Shown: positions 1-4,787 of the stretch, piece by piece
How the letters are laid out: every line of letters starts with the position of its first letter
Position numbering within the stretch: position 1 is the first letter of the stretch
NCBI GenBank assembly: GCA_009785885.1
Contig: WQUE01000051.1
Coordinates: 1 to 7,535, forward strand
Length of the DNA: 7,535 bases
Source of the DNA: Actinomycetes bacterium
GTDB lineage: Bacteria; Actinomycetota; Actinomycetes; Propionibacteriales; Propionibacteriaceae
Reading direction: 5' to 3'
Notes under the pieces: generated by a model
Seen by the model: only the letters and a program-made list of their open reading frames with translations
What the model was told of the DNA's origin: nothing
Database searches by the model: none
Made by a program: the position numbers and the translations under genes

Positions 1-69
1 GGGATTCGCGCCGCCTTCAGTGCGGCCATGGGGGCGTGCGCGGCCCGCAGCGCGGAACTCGGGGCCTGA
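1..69 (+). CDS. C-terminal end of an unrecognised upstream gene (partial)
   Basis: Frame 1 is open from the window edge to a TGA at 67-69, giving 22 residues (ending CAARSAELGA) rich in Ala with an amphipathic helical look. Third codon positions are almost all G or C (19 of 22), as expected for a real gene in this genome. The stop lies 19 bp before the ATG of the next gene, which fits an operon. Too little is visible to name a family. It could also be non-coding sequence that happens to be open. Confidence 0.4.
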   Translation, partial: GIRAAFSAAMGACAARSAELGA

Positions 70-88
70 GGCCCGTGGGGACGCGGGC

Positions 89-730
89 ATGAGCACGACC
101 GTGCGGGGCATGGTGCTCATCCTGGTCGTCGGGCTGGTGGCGCTGCTCGTCGCCACGCTGGCCGACGCGCGCACCCGGCGGCGTCTCGAGCGCGAGCGCC
201 CGTCGGCGGACGACGGCCTGGCAAGTCCCGACTACGTCACGGACGACCAGCTGGCCGCCTCGTGGAACGTCCGCCGCGCGGGGCCGGACGACGACCGGGC
301 CGGACGTGTCGCGGCGAGGGGCACGCGCCTGGGCCTGCGCCTGGCGGCCTCGTCGCTGGCGACGCTCGCGGGGAATCGCGCGCTGCTGGACGACGCGTCC
401 GTGCTCGTGTGCCGGGACGAGGTGGAAAGCGTGCGGGAGGTGCTGGGCGTGCTGCAGCGGGCGTCCGCGGCCGCCACGCCGCTGGTCCTCGCGGCGCCGG
501 GCTTCGCGGGCGAGGTGCTCGACGTGCTCGCGGCGAACCTGCGGGCGGGCACGCTGTCGTGCGCGGCCCTCACCGGTGGCGACGACGACCTGGCGCAGTT
601 GGCCGCCCTGACCGGCGCGAGCGTCCTCGGTCGGACCGACCTGCAGGCCGACGATGCGCCACCGTCCAGTCTCGGCCGGGCCGCCCACGTGCTTGCCGAC
701 GCGAGGGAGACGTGGGTTGCGCTTCCTTGA
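89..730 (+). CDS. Membrane-anchored protein with a lone GroEL (Cpn60) apical-like domain
   Basis: 213 residues. Residues 8-24 form one hydrophobic helix, followed by an Arg-rich stretch (28-37), so the rest is probably cytoplasmic by the positive-inside rule. From about residue 83 to the end the sequence follows the GroEL apical domain without a large gap. ALLDDASVLV matches the segment reading LEDPYVLI in many GroELs, and VREVLGVLQ matches IREMLPVLE of helix H. GEVLDVLAAN matches GEALATLVVN of helix I, LAALTGASVL matches IATLTGGTVI, and SLGRAAHVLADARET matches DLGQAKRVVINKDTT. Leu119, Leu122 and Leu144 sit where E. coli GroEL has substrate-binding Leu234, Leu237 and Leu259. Val263 and Val264 are replaced by Ala148 and Ala149. 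The KAPGFGDRRK signature is shortened to TGGDDD, and the ATP-binding equatorial and intermediate domains are absent. It therefore cannot be an ATP-driven chaperonin. A peptide-binding or scaffold role is inference. The ATG at 89 is chosen because it starts just before the anchor; the Shine-Dalgarno is weak. An in-frame ATG at 20 would add 23 residues overlapping the upstream frame. Confidence 0.77.
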   Translation: MSTTVRGMVLILVVGLVALLVATLADARTRRRLERERPSADDGLASPDYVTDDQLAASWNVRRAGPDDDRAGRVAARGTRLGLRLAASSLATLAGNRALLDDASVLVCRDEVESVREVLGVLQRASAAATPLVLAAPGFAGEVLDVLAANLRAGTLSCAALTGGDDDLAQLAALTGASVLGRTDLQADDAPPSSLGRAAHVLADARETWVALP

Positions 731-755
731 CCCGCCGACGCCATGAGGGCACAGT
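727..755 (+). promoter_or_regulatory. Promoter of the DUF421 gene, leaderless type
   Basis: TTGACC (727-732) overlaps the stop codon of the preceding gene. It is followed after 17 bp by CACAGT (750-755). Six bases later comes GTG at 762, exactly where transcription would begin. The layout fits an actinobacterial housekeeping-sigma promoter giving a leaderless mRNA. The first base of the -10 box is C rather than T, which weakens the call. Confidence 0.5.
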
Positions 756-761
756 GGGGTC

Positions 762-1289
762 GTGATCGAATCACTTCGGAGACAGTTGGAGATCTCGGGC
801 TGGGATGCGCTGTTCATGGTGCTCGGTGTGGCCGTGCTCTACGGCGCGTTCAGCCTGCTGATGGCGGTGTTCGGGCAGCGGCTGCGGGTCCGGGTGTCGG
901 TGTTCAGCGTCGCGTTCTTCACGCTGATCGGGTCGGTGGCCGCCCGGGCGATGCTCGGACGGGACCCGACGGTGTCCGCCGGGCTGATCGTGCTCGCCGA
1001 GCTGCTCCTGCTGCAGGGCGCGTTCCACCGGCTGCGCCGCCATCTGGCGCGGATCGGCTGGCGCCAACCCGCGGCCCGGGCCGTGATGGTGCATGGCGTC
1101 GTGAACGCGGACATGCTCGCCGCCGCCGGGCTGCGCGAGGCGGACCTGTGGGTGCAGTTGCGGCGGGCGGGGATCGGCGGGCGCGACGAGGTGGCGTACG
1201 CGATCGTCGAACCGGACGGGTCGCTGACGGTCCTGCGGTCGGGCCGCGACATCGATCCGGACATCCTGACCGGCGTGGCCGGCCTGTGA
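762..1289 (+). CDS. DUF421 / YetF-type membrane protein, short form
   Basis: 175 residues. Three hydrophobic helices lie at about 15-37, 46-65 and 71-88, followed by a soluble domain at about 103-160. The segment around FTLIGSVAARAMLGRD, and the domain running from VMVHGVVNADML through DLWVQLRRAGI to VAYAIVEPDGSLTVL, follow the DUF421/YetF pattern (nG...L, dLw.qLR..gi, V..aile.dG.lsvl). Family members usually have about 200-240 residues; this one lacks extra C-terminal sequence. YetF relatives occur in spore-formers and many other bacteria as membrane proteins of largely unsettled function, so no reaction can be given. The GTG start is supported by a promoter placing the transcript's first base on it. 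A Shine-Dalgarno is not evident. The gene follows the apical-domain gene by 31 bp. Confidence 0.9.
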   Translation: MIESLRRQLEISGWDALFMVLGVAVLYGAFSLLMAVFGQRLRVRVSVFSVAFFTLIGSVAARAMLGRDPTVSAGLIVLAELLLLQGAFHRLRRHLARIGWRQPAARAVMVHGVVNADMLAAAGLREADLWVQLRRAGIGGRDEVAYAIVEPDGSLTVLRSGRDIDPDILTGVAGL

Positions 1290-1320
1290 GAGGCCTTGAG
1301 CCGACCACGCGCAAGGCTGA

Positions 1321-1350
1321 TTGGTCCACGTCGTGACGACCGCCTATCCT
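1321..1350 (+). promoter_or_regulatory. Promoter of the DUF1707 gene, leaderless type
   Basis: TTGGTC (1321-1326), an 18-bp spacer and TATCCT (1345-1350, a good TAnnnT box) are followed after six bases by GTG at 1357. The spacing repeats that of the promoter at 727-755 and points to a leaderless transcript. Confidence 0.55.
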
Positions 1351-1356
1351 GGGAGC

Positions 1357-1983
1357 GTGAGCATGCAACCCGGGCCGCGCGACCCCCGCACCATCCGCGC
1401 CTCCGATGCGGACCGCCAGCGCATCGCCGACGTGCTGGCGCAGGCCTACGCCGACGGACGCCTGACACTGGCCGAGCACACCGACCGCGTGAACGCGCTC
1501 TGGTCGACCAAGATGATCGGCGAGTTGGAGCCGCTGATCGCCGACCTGGGTACCGTCGCCACGCCGGCGGCCGCGGCCGCCCCGACCGCCCGGTTGGTCG
1601 CCCCGGTCGGGCAGCCGCTGCGCGTCGTGCAAGTGTTCAGTTCCGGCTCGCAGAATGGGGACTGGCTGGTCCCGCGCCAGATCAACGACTTCGTGCTGTT
1701 CGGGTCGTCGACCCTCGACATGCGCCAGGCCGCGTTCAGCGAGCTGGACGTGGAGGTGATGGTCAACGCGCTGTTCGGCTCGATCGAGGTGAAGGTGCCC
1801 GCCGGGGTGAGCGTCGTCGACGAGACGATGCACCTGTTCGGCGCGGTGACCATGCGGGGCCTGGGCGAGGCCGCGCCCGGCGCGCCGGTCGTCCGGCTGA
1901 AGGGCTTCGTGATGTTCGGCAGCGTCGACGTGCGGGGCGGCGACTACCAGACGTTCGGCCAGCGGCTGGGGTTCGCCCGCTGA
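1357..1983 (+). CDS. DUF1707 protein with LiaF-like C-terminal domain
   Basis: 208 residues from GTG 1357. Residues 12-64 are a clear DUF1707 domain: IRASDADRQRIADVLAQAYA, then DGRLTLAEHTDRV and GELEPLIADL. This small helical domain is common at the N-terminus of actinobacterial membrane-associated proteins. An Ala-rich linker (66-78) leads to a beta-rich part at about 88-205. There the phrases FVLFGSS, NALFGSIEVKVPAGVSV, HLFGAV and FVMFGSVDV recur as in the LiaF/DUF2154 'cell wall-active antibiotics response' family. No transmembrane helix is visible, so it is probably cytoplasmic. LiaF-type proteins sense envelope stress in Firmicutes; carrying that role over here is inference. GTG 1357 is preferred because the upstream -10 box puts the transcript start there. 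ATG 1363, two codons later with GGGAG seven bases before it, is the alternative if the transcript is longer. The gene ends one base short of the convergent TM2 gene. Confidence 0.9.
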   Translation: MSMQPGPRDPRTIRASDADRQRIADVLAQAYADGRLTLAEHTDRVNALWSTKMIGELEPLIADLGTVATPAAAAAPTARLVAPVGQPLRVVQVFSSGSQNGDWLVPRQINDFVLFGSSTLDMRQAAFSELDVEVMVNALFGSIEVKVPAGVSVVDETMHLFGAVTMRGLGEAAPGAPVVRLKGFVMFGSVDVRGGDYQTFGQRLGFAR

Positions 1984-1984
1984 G

Positions 1985-2518
1985 CTATGTCGGCAGCAGC
2001 AGACGGTTGTCCGCGTCCAACGAGTTCGACGAGCCCGGCTGGGAGGCCAGCACGACGATGCCCTCGATGAGCCCCCACACCCCGCCGAGACCGAACGTTG
2101 CGACAGACACGATCAGTTGCGCGACGCCCCGGCCGACGAAGCCGCGGTAGAACGCCCCGACCCCGAACACGCCAAGGAAGATCCCCAGCAGCCCGGCTGC
2201 CAGCTTGGACTTGTCGCCGACCATGAAGGTGCCGTATATCGTCTGCACGGTCTGCCCCGGCACCAGCGGCATGCCGGGGACGTACGCGAACGGGGCACCG
2301 TACGGCACTCCCGCGTAGCCGGGTTGTTGGGCGTACCCGGAGGAGTACGCGCCGTAGCCCGGGGGGACCCACGCGACGCCGGGCTGATCAGCATAGCCGG
2401 CTTGATCGGGGCCGTACGCCGACGGCCCCCAGGCCGCAGCCGGTGATGTGCCGTCCGGGGGCGCGGCGAGGGGTTCCTGGCCGTCGGGGGGCATGGGTGG
2501 CCACGTGGGTGCTGACAT
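1985..2518 (-). CDS. TM2-domain membrane protein with Pro/Gly/Tyr-rich N-terminus
   Basis: 177 residues. Residues 1-85 are disordered-looking and rich in Pro, Gly, Tyr and Ala, with loose repeats such as GYADQPG, GYAQQPG and YGAPFAYVPG. Residues 103-158 form a TM2 domain: KSKLAAGLLGIFLGVFGVGA, FYRGFVGRGVAQL, then GGVWGLIEGIVVL. It has two membrane helices joined by a short loop. Most TM2 proteins have an HrFYLG-type loop; here it reads GAFYRG. A polar 19-residue tail follows. TM2 proteins are widespread and mostly uncharacterised, so no function is assigned. The start is firm: AAGGAGGA stands about five bases before the ATG. No hairpin separates its end from the convergent DUF1707 gene. Confidence 0.92.
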   Translation of the reverse strand: MSAPTWPPMPPDGQEPLAAPPDGTSPAAAWGPSAYGPDQAGYADQPGVAWVPPGYGAYSSGYAQQPGYAGVPYGAPFAYVPGMPLVPGQTVQTIYGTFMVGDKSKLAAGLLGIFLGVFGVGAFYRGFVGRGVAQLIVSVATFGLGGVWGLIEGIVVLASQPGSSNSLDADNRLLLPT

Positions 2519-2563
2519 AGTTCCTCCTTGTGCGGCCGGGTGCCCTCGGCCGGTTCAGGCGTG

Positions 2564-2569
2564 AGGCTA
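2564..2569 (-). promoter_or_regulatory. Likely -10 box of the TM2 gene
   Basis: On the minus strand the hexamer reads TAGCCT, a TAnnnT box. It predicts a transcript start near 2557 and a leader of about 40 bases containing the strong Shine-Dalgarno. No good -35 is seen at the expected place (about 2587-2592). That place is overlapped by the palindrome at 2575-2588, so the promoter may depend on a regulator. Confidence 0.4.
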
Positions 2570-2574
2570 CCATG

Positions 2575-2588
2575 CCGGCACGTACCGG
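2575..2588. promoter_or_regulatory. Candidate operator, proximal copy
   Basis: CCGGCACGTACCGG is a 14-bp near-palindrome with one mismatched symmetric pair. It sits 5 bp upstream of the TAGCCT -10 box of the TM2 gene, in the spacer and -35 region. It differs from the distal copy at 2627-2640 by one base. The site is also upstream of the small membrane-peptide gene at 2728. Confidence 0.5.
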
Positions 2589-2626
2589 GGGTCGCAACGC
2601 ACAAGGCTCCACGGTGTTGCTGGGTC

Positions 2627-2640
2627 CCGGCACGTGCCGG
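2627..2640. promoter_or_regulatory. Candidate operator, distal copy (perfect palindrome)
   Basis: CCGGCACGTGCCGG is perfectly self-complementary, and the symmetry extends to 16 bp (2626-2641, adding C and G). Its centre lies 52 bp, about five helical turns, from the centre of the proximal copy. A dimeric regulator could therefore occupy both sites on one face of the helix. The regulator is unknown. Confidence 0.5.
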
Positions 2641-2714
2641 GCAGTCACGCCGTCGCCCTGACGCTTCGCCGGGCCGACGTGGAACTCGACAGCGCGCAGC
2701 ATTGACCGGGCGGT

Positions 2715-2720
2715 TAGGCT
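2715..2720 (+). promoter_or_regulatory. -10 box of the small membrane-peptide gene
   Basis: TAGGCT is followed after seven bases by ATG 2728, the spacing of a leaderless transcript. No convincing -35 is present 17-18 bp upstream. Confidence 0.4.
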
Positions 2721-2727
2721 GACCGGC

Positions 2728-2826
2728 ATGACGGGTGTTGCGATGATCCTCGTGGCGGCGCTTGCCGTCGTCATCGCGGCGGTCGCCCTGATCGCCGGCT
2801 GGCGGCATCTGTCCCGGCTGAAGTAG
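2728..2826 (+). CDS. Small single-pass membrane peptide, 32 residues
   Basis: The frame runs from ATG 2728 to TAG 2824-2826. Residues 4-24 are a continuous hydrophobic helix (VAMILVAALAVVIAAVALIAG), followed by a basic tail WRHLSRLK. Such a tail predicts the C-terminus inside the cytoplasm. Codons are strongly GC-biased in the third position. A TAGGCT -10 box seven bases before the ATG supports a leaderless transcript; there is no Shine-Dalgarno. Family and function are not recognised. It could be a regulatory or structural membrane miniprotein, or a chance frame. It ends just before the orphan repeat at 2828. Confidence 0.5.
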   Translation: MTGVAMILVAALAVVIAAVALIAGWRHLSRLK

Positions 2827-2827
2827 G

Positions 2828-2884
2828 CCGGGCTGCTCGTGAGCCGCGGCGTTCTTCGCCCGCAGGTAGGCGACGGAGTCCACG
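2828..2884 (-). pseudogene. Orphan copy of the 3' end of the CDP-alcohol phosphatidyltransferase gene
   Basis: Bases 2844-2884 match 4068-4108, inside the intact phosphatidyltransferase gene, at 40 of 41 positions. Bases 2828-2843 match 4043-4058 at 14 of 16, with a 9-base (three-codon) gap between the two blocks. Read on the minus strand it encodes DSVAYLRAKNAAAHE, against DSVAYLRVKNAAERAAHE in the real gene. Its stop codon has become CAG, and the homology breaks off upstream of VDSVAYL. It has no start or catalytic part, so it is a remnant. Together with the true gene end it brackets the lipoprotein gene as a direct repeat. Confidence 0.8.
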
Positions 2885-2971
2885 CTGATTCGGTCAAGCA
2901 GGCGTTCCGGTCGAGGTGCCATGACCTGCAGGGACCTGCACGCCCTTGGCGCGGAGCGTAATGCTGAATTG

Positions 2972-3034
2972 CGGGGGAAGGAGACACCCCCCGTGTGCCG
3001 TGACGTAGACTCAGCCTGTCGACCGCGATCGTGA
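2972..3034 (+). other. GC hairpin and possible 13-codon leader ORF
   Basis: CGGGGG (2972-2977) can pair with CCCCCG (2988-2993), with a ten-base loop carrying AAGGAG. From GTG 2993, nine bases after that Shine-Dalgarno, a 13-codon frame encodes MCRDVDSACRPRS. It stops at TGA 3032-3034, overlapping a GTG at 3031 that is in frame with the lipoprotein. This could be a translationally coupled leader. However, a competing -10 box at 3006-3011 lies inside it, and the hairpin may only be a chance GC pairing. Confidence 0.22.
3006..3011 (+). promoter_or_regulatory. Possible -10 box of the lipoprotein gene
   Basis: TAGACT fits TAnnnT and would start a transcript near 3018, with a leader of about 64 bases to ATG 3082. 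The -35 position (2983-2988, GACACC) is poor. Confidence 0.3.
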
Positions 3035-3047
3035 AGTCATGGTCGCT

Positions 3048-3077
3048 CCGCAACAGAGGGCCCCGCAACAGAGGGGT
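3048..3077 (+). repeat. Two tandem 15-bp units carrying the Shine-Dalgarno
   Basis: CCGCAACAGAGGG occurs at 3048-3060 and again at 3063-3075, a period of 15 bp with 13 identical bases. The second unit supplies the AGAGGGG that precedes ATG 3082 by five bases. The first is a redundant ribosome-binding-site-like copy. If translation began at GTG 3031 the units would encode RNRGP and RNRGV. Confidence 0.85.
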
Positions 3078-3081
3078 TTTC

Positions 3082-4023
3082 ATGGCTACTCCAAAGAGTG
3101 TCGTCAGGAAACTTGTTGTCGTGTGCGTTTCGCTGGTGCTTGCGAGTGTGACCCTGGCCACGCCGCGAATCGTGAGACACGTCACCTGTGCCCTGCTCGC
3201 GGTCGGACTTGCGTTGACCGGTTGCACGGACACGACGCTGGTCCCGCCCGTGACGGCGCAGGCCACGCTCGATAGGGTCAACGCTTCGATCGGCCTGCCC
3301 CTTGACGCCTACATGATGGACGGGAGCCAGGAAAACACCGTACAAGCCGCCCAGCAGATTATCTTCGCTCGCTGCGTCCTCGGCTCGGATAGCGTTCCTG
3401 AGATAACCATCTCCTCCGCAGCGGACACACTCAGGCTCGCTCCTTCGCCGGCCCGCTGGTTGTATGGCTACTGGGATGCCGATTTCATCGGGGCGAACGG
3501 CCTGGGCTCGCCCTGGAGTCCCTACAGCGTGGGACAGGGTCTCACCGTCAGTCCCGAGCAGGGGAAGGCCTGCGCCTACTCTGACGAGTACATGAGTCTT
3601 GACATCATCGATGACTCCACATTCACGACCAGCATGGACGCGCGCCGAGACAACGTTGCGCTGCTGATGACGATCGGGGGGGCCGCGTATGACGAGACGC
3701 TCGCCGACCCGCGTTTCAAAGCGCTTGCCCAGACGCGGTCCGACTGCGTCAGGAGCAAGGGCTACGCCCTCAACCCCGACAGCTCGTACCAGGGTGTGGG
3801 TTTTCAGGATGGTTGGTCGATGGAGCAGCAGCTTGCGGCAGCCCTGGCGGAGGCCCGGTGCGGCGATGACATGAGTTTCACCCAGCAGGCGGCCGACATC
3901 AACGCGACATACCAGCAAGTCCTGATCAACCAGCACGAGGCGGAGCTTGTCGCGATCCAGCAACTGATCCCGGATCGCGTGGCCCGAGCCACGCGGATCC
4001 TCCAGGACGTCGGGGTCATGTGA
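3082..4023 (+). CDS. Secreted lipoprotein, four further cysteines, unknown function
   Basis: 313 residues from ATG 3082, chosen for AGAGGGG five bases upstream. Residues 34-48 end in a good lipobox, LALTGC, so Cys48 is the likely lipidated residue. The mature protein (about 266 residues) would sit on the outer face of the membrane. An additional hydrophobic stretch (9-26) precedes this signal. Starting at GTG 3172 would give a textbook signal peptide with the lipobox Cys at residue 18, but that codon lacks a Shine-Dalgarno. The mature part has Cys98, 164, 222 and 260, enough for two disulfides. Its C-terminal half has the layout RSDCVRSKGYAL ... LAEARCGDDMSF, then a long helix (about 263-310). 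This arrangement is seen in many uncharacterised actinobacterial lipoproteins. Codon use is less GC-biased than in the neighbours (ATA, ATT, GAT, AAA, GTT, CTT occur), suggesting acquisition. The gene lies between the two copies of the phosphatidyltransferase 3' end. It converges on the real copy, with 24 bp between stop codons and no clear terminator. Confidence 0.82.
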   Translation: MATPKSVVRKLVVVCVSLVLASVTLATPRIVRHVTCALLAVGLALTGCTDTTLVPPVTAQATLDRVNASIGLPLDAYMMDGSQENTVQAAQQIIFARCVLGSDSVPEITISSAADTLRLAPSPARWLYGYWDADFIGANGLGSPWSPYSVGQGLTVSPEQGKACAYSDEYMSLDIIDDSTFTTSMDARRDNVALLMTIGGAAYDETLADPRFKALAQTRSDCVRSKGYALNPDSSYQGVGFQDGWSMEQQLAAALAEARCGDDMSFTQQAADINATYQQVLINQHEAELVAIQQLIPDRVARATRILQDVGVM

Positions 4024-4042
4024 ACCTTGCCGCAACGCAGAA

Positions 4043-4108
4043 CCGGGCTACTCGTGGGCGGCGCGCTCCGCGGCGTTCTTCACCCGCAGGTAGGCGACGG
4101 AGTCCACG
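4043..4108 (-). repeat. Direct repeat, copy within the intact phosphatidyltransferase gene
   Basis: This is the parental copy of the repeat at 2828-2884. It covers the last 20 codons or so of the gene, including the TAG stop at 4048-4050, plus five bases beyond. The two copies have the same orientation. The interval from one to the other (about 1.2 kb) holds only the lipoprotein gene and its leader. Confidence 0.85.
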
Positions 4109-4698
4109 ATCACCGGGACCGCCCGGATCACGGTCAGCGCGACCGCGGCCCACACGATGAACCAGCCCACACCCCGGACCGCGGTGAGCCGGTACAGCGC
4201 GCCGACGACCGTATCCGGCCCGCCGGGGGCCTGATAGCCGGACAGGCCGGCCAGGAACACGAACGCGAGCAGCTTCGCCCCGCCGAACACCGCCCGCATG
4301 AAACGCCCGGCGGTCAACCAGGCGGACAGCTTCGAGCGCATCATGTTGTGCTCGCCGAACGGCGTCATGCCGTCGGAGTAGCTGGACGAGCGCAGGCCGT
4401 CCACGAGGAATCCCCGCGTCATCACGAGCAGCGGCACCCACACGGGGATCAGCCCCATCACGGCGAACGCGATCCACAGGCCGTTCTCGACGACGCGGTC
4501 GCCGACGATGTCGAAGATCGCCCCGAACTGGCTGGTTTCGTGGCGGGCGCGGGCGACCCAGCCGTCGACGGCGTCCAACAGGATGACGATCACGATCGCG
4601 ACGGCGCACCACTCGCGGACCACCGCGCCGCCCTCGACCATGAGCCAGATGACGCCGAACAATGCGGCCATGCGGATGACGGTGATGAGGTTCGCCAT
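4048..4698 (-). CDS. CDP-alcohol phosphatidyltransferase family protein
   Basis: 216 residues. The enzyme transfers a phosphatidyl group from CDP-diacylglycerol (or a related CDP-alcohol) to an alcohol at the membrane during phospholipid synthesis. The catalytic signature D-x2-DG-x2-AR-x8-G-x3-D-x3-D is complete: Asp42, Asp45, Gly46, Ala49, Arg50, Gly59, Asp63 and Asp67. These Asp residues hold the metal ions, and the last is the presumed base. Hydrophobic helices lie at about 5-22, 30-43, 72-95, 140-153 and 178-198, usual for the family. The acceptor alcohol (glycerol-3-phosphate, inositol phosphate or other) cannot be told, so no symbol is given. The start is set by AGGAG eight bases before the ATG; the open frame extends upstream but without signals. 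It is divergent from fhaA. A TAGCCT -10 box is at 4742-4747. Its 3' end is duplicated upstream of the lipoprotein gene. Confidence 0.93.
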   Translation of the reverse strand: MANLITVIRMAALFGVIWLMVEGGAVVREWCAVAIVIVILLDAVDGWVARARHETSQFGAIFDIVGDRVVENGLWIAFAVMGLIPVWVPLLVMTRGFLVDGLRSSSYSDGMTPFGEHNMMRSKLSAWLTAGRFMRAVFGGAKLLAFVFLAGLSGYQAPGGPDTVVGALYRLTAVRGVGWFIVWAAVALTVIRAVPVIVDSVAYLRVKNAAERAAHE

Positions 4699-4741
4699 GG
4701 TGCGTGCTCCTGACTTTGCCGCGTCCCGGCGGCCGCCTCTC

Positions 4742-4747
4742 AGGCTA
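4742..4747 (-). promoter_or_regulatory. -10 box of the phosphatidyltransferase gene
   Basis: The minus strand reads TAGCCT, identical to the -10 hexamer of the TM2 gene. It gives a leader of roughly 37 bases with AGGAG. The -35 position (4765-4770) is not consensus and falls at the dyad shared with fhaA. Confidence 0.45.
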
Positions 4748-4755
4748 CACGACCG

Positions 4756-4777
4756 GTGCGCCGTGCCGGGGGCGCAC
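4756..4777. promoter_or_regulatory. Dyad between the divergent phosphatidyltransferase and fhaA promoters
   Basis: GTGCGCC (4756-4762) and GGCGCAC (4771-4777) form a perfect 7-bp inverted repeat with an 8-base spacer. Its centre (4766.5) is nearly midway between the two -10 boxes, and both -35 positions fall in the spacer. This suits one regulator acting on both genes. Short GC-rich dyads also arise by chance. Confidence 0.35.
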
Positions 4778-4787
4778 GTCCGCGGGG

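Noticed and set aside
43..58. Extension of the apical-domain protein to the in-frame ATG at 20
   Set aside because: The extra residues are Arg/Pro/Gly-rich and would overlap the upstream reading frame. They add a polar tail before the membrane anchor with no better ribosome-binding site.
130..250. GLASPDYVTD in the apical-domain protein, resembling the GroEL GYLSPYFVTD motif
   Set aside because: It lies about 50 residues before the point where the continuous GroEL alignment begins. The segment aligned to that position is GLRLAASSLATLAG. The resemblance may be accidental, so it was not used as evidence.
1293..1317. GCCTTG / CAAGGC inverted repeat after the DUF421 gene
   Set aside because: It has only six pairs, a 13-base loop and no T-run, so it is too weak to call a terminator or operator.
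2113..2922. Minus-strand frame running from the orphan repeat into the TM2 gene
   Set aside because: Only the first part, from the duplicated 3' end, has homology (DSVAYLRAKNAA). The rest is a low-complexity shadow of the TM2 gene and intergenic DNA.
2927..2940. TGCAGG-GA-CCTGCA small inverted repeat next to the orphan repeat
   Set aside because: It is short, isolated, and close to no promoter or gene start. Chance is likely.
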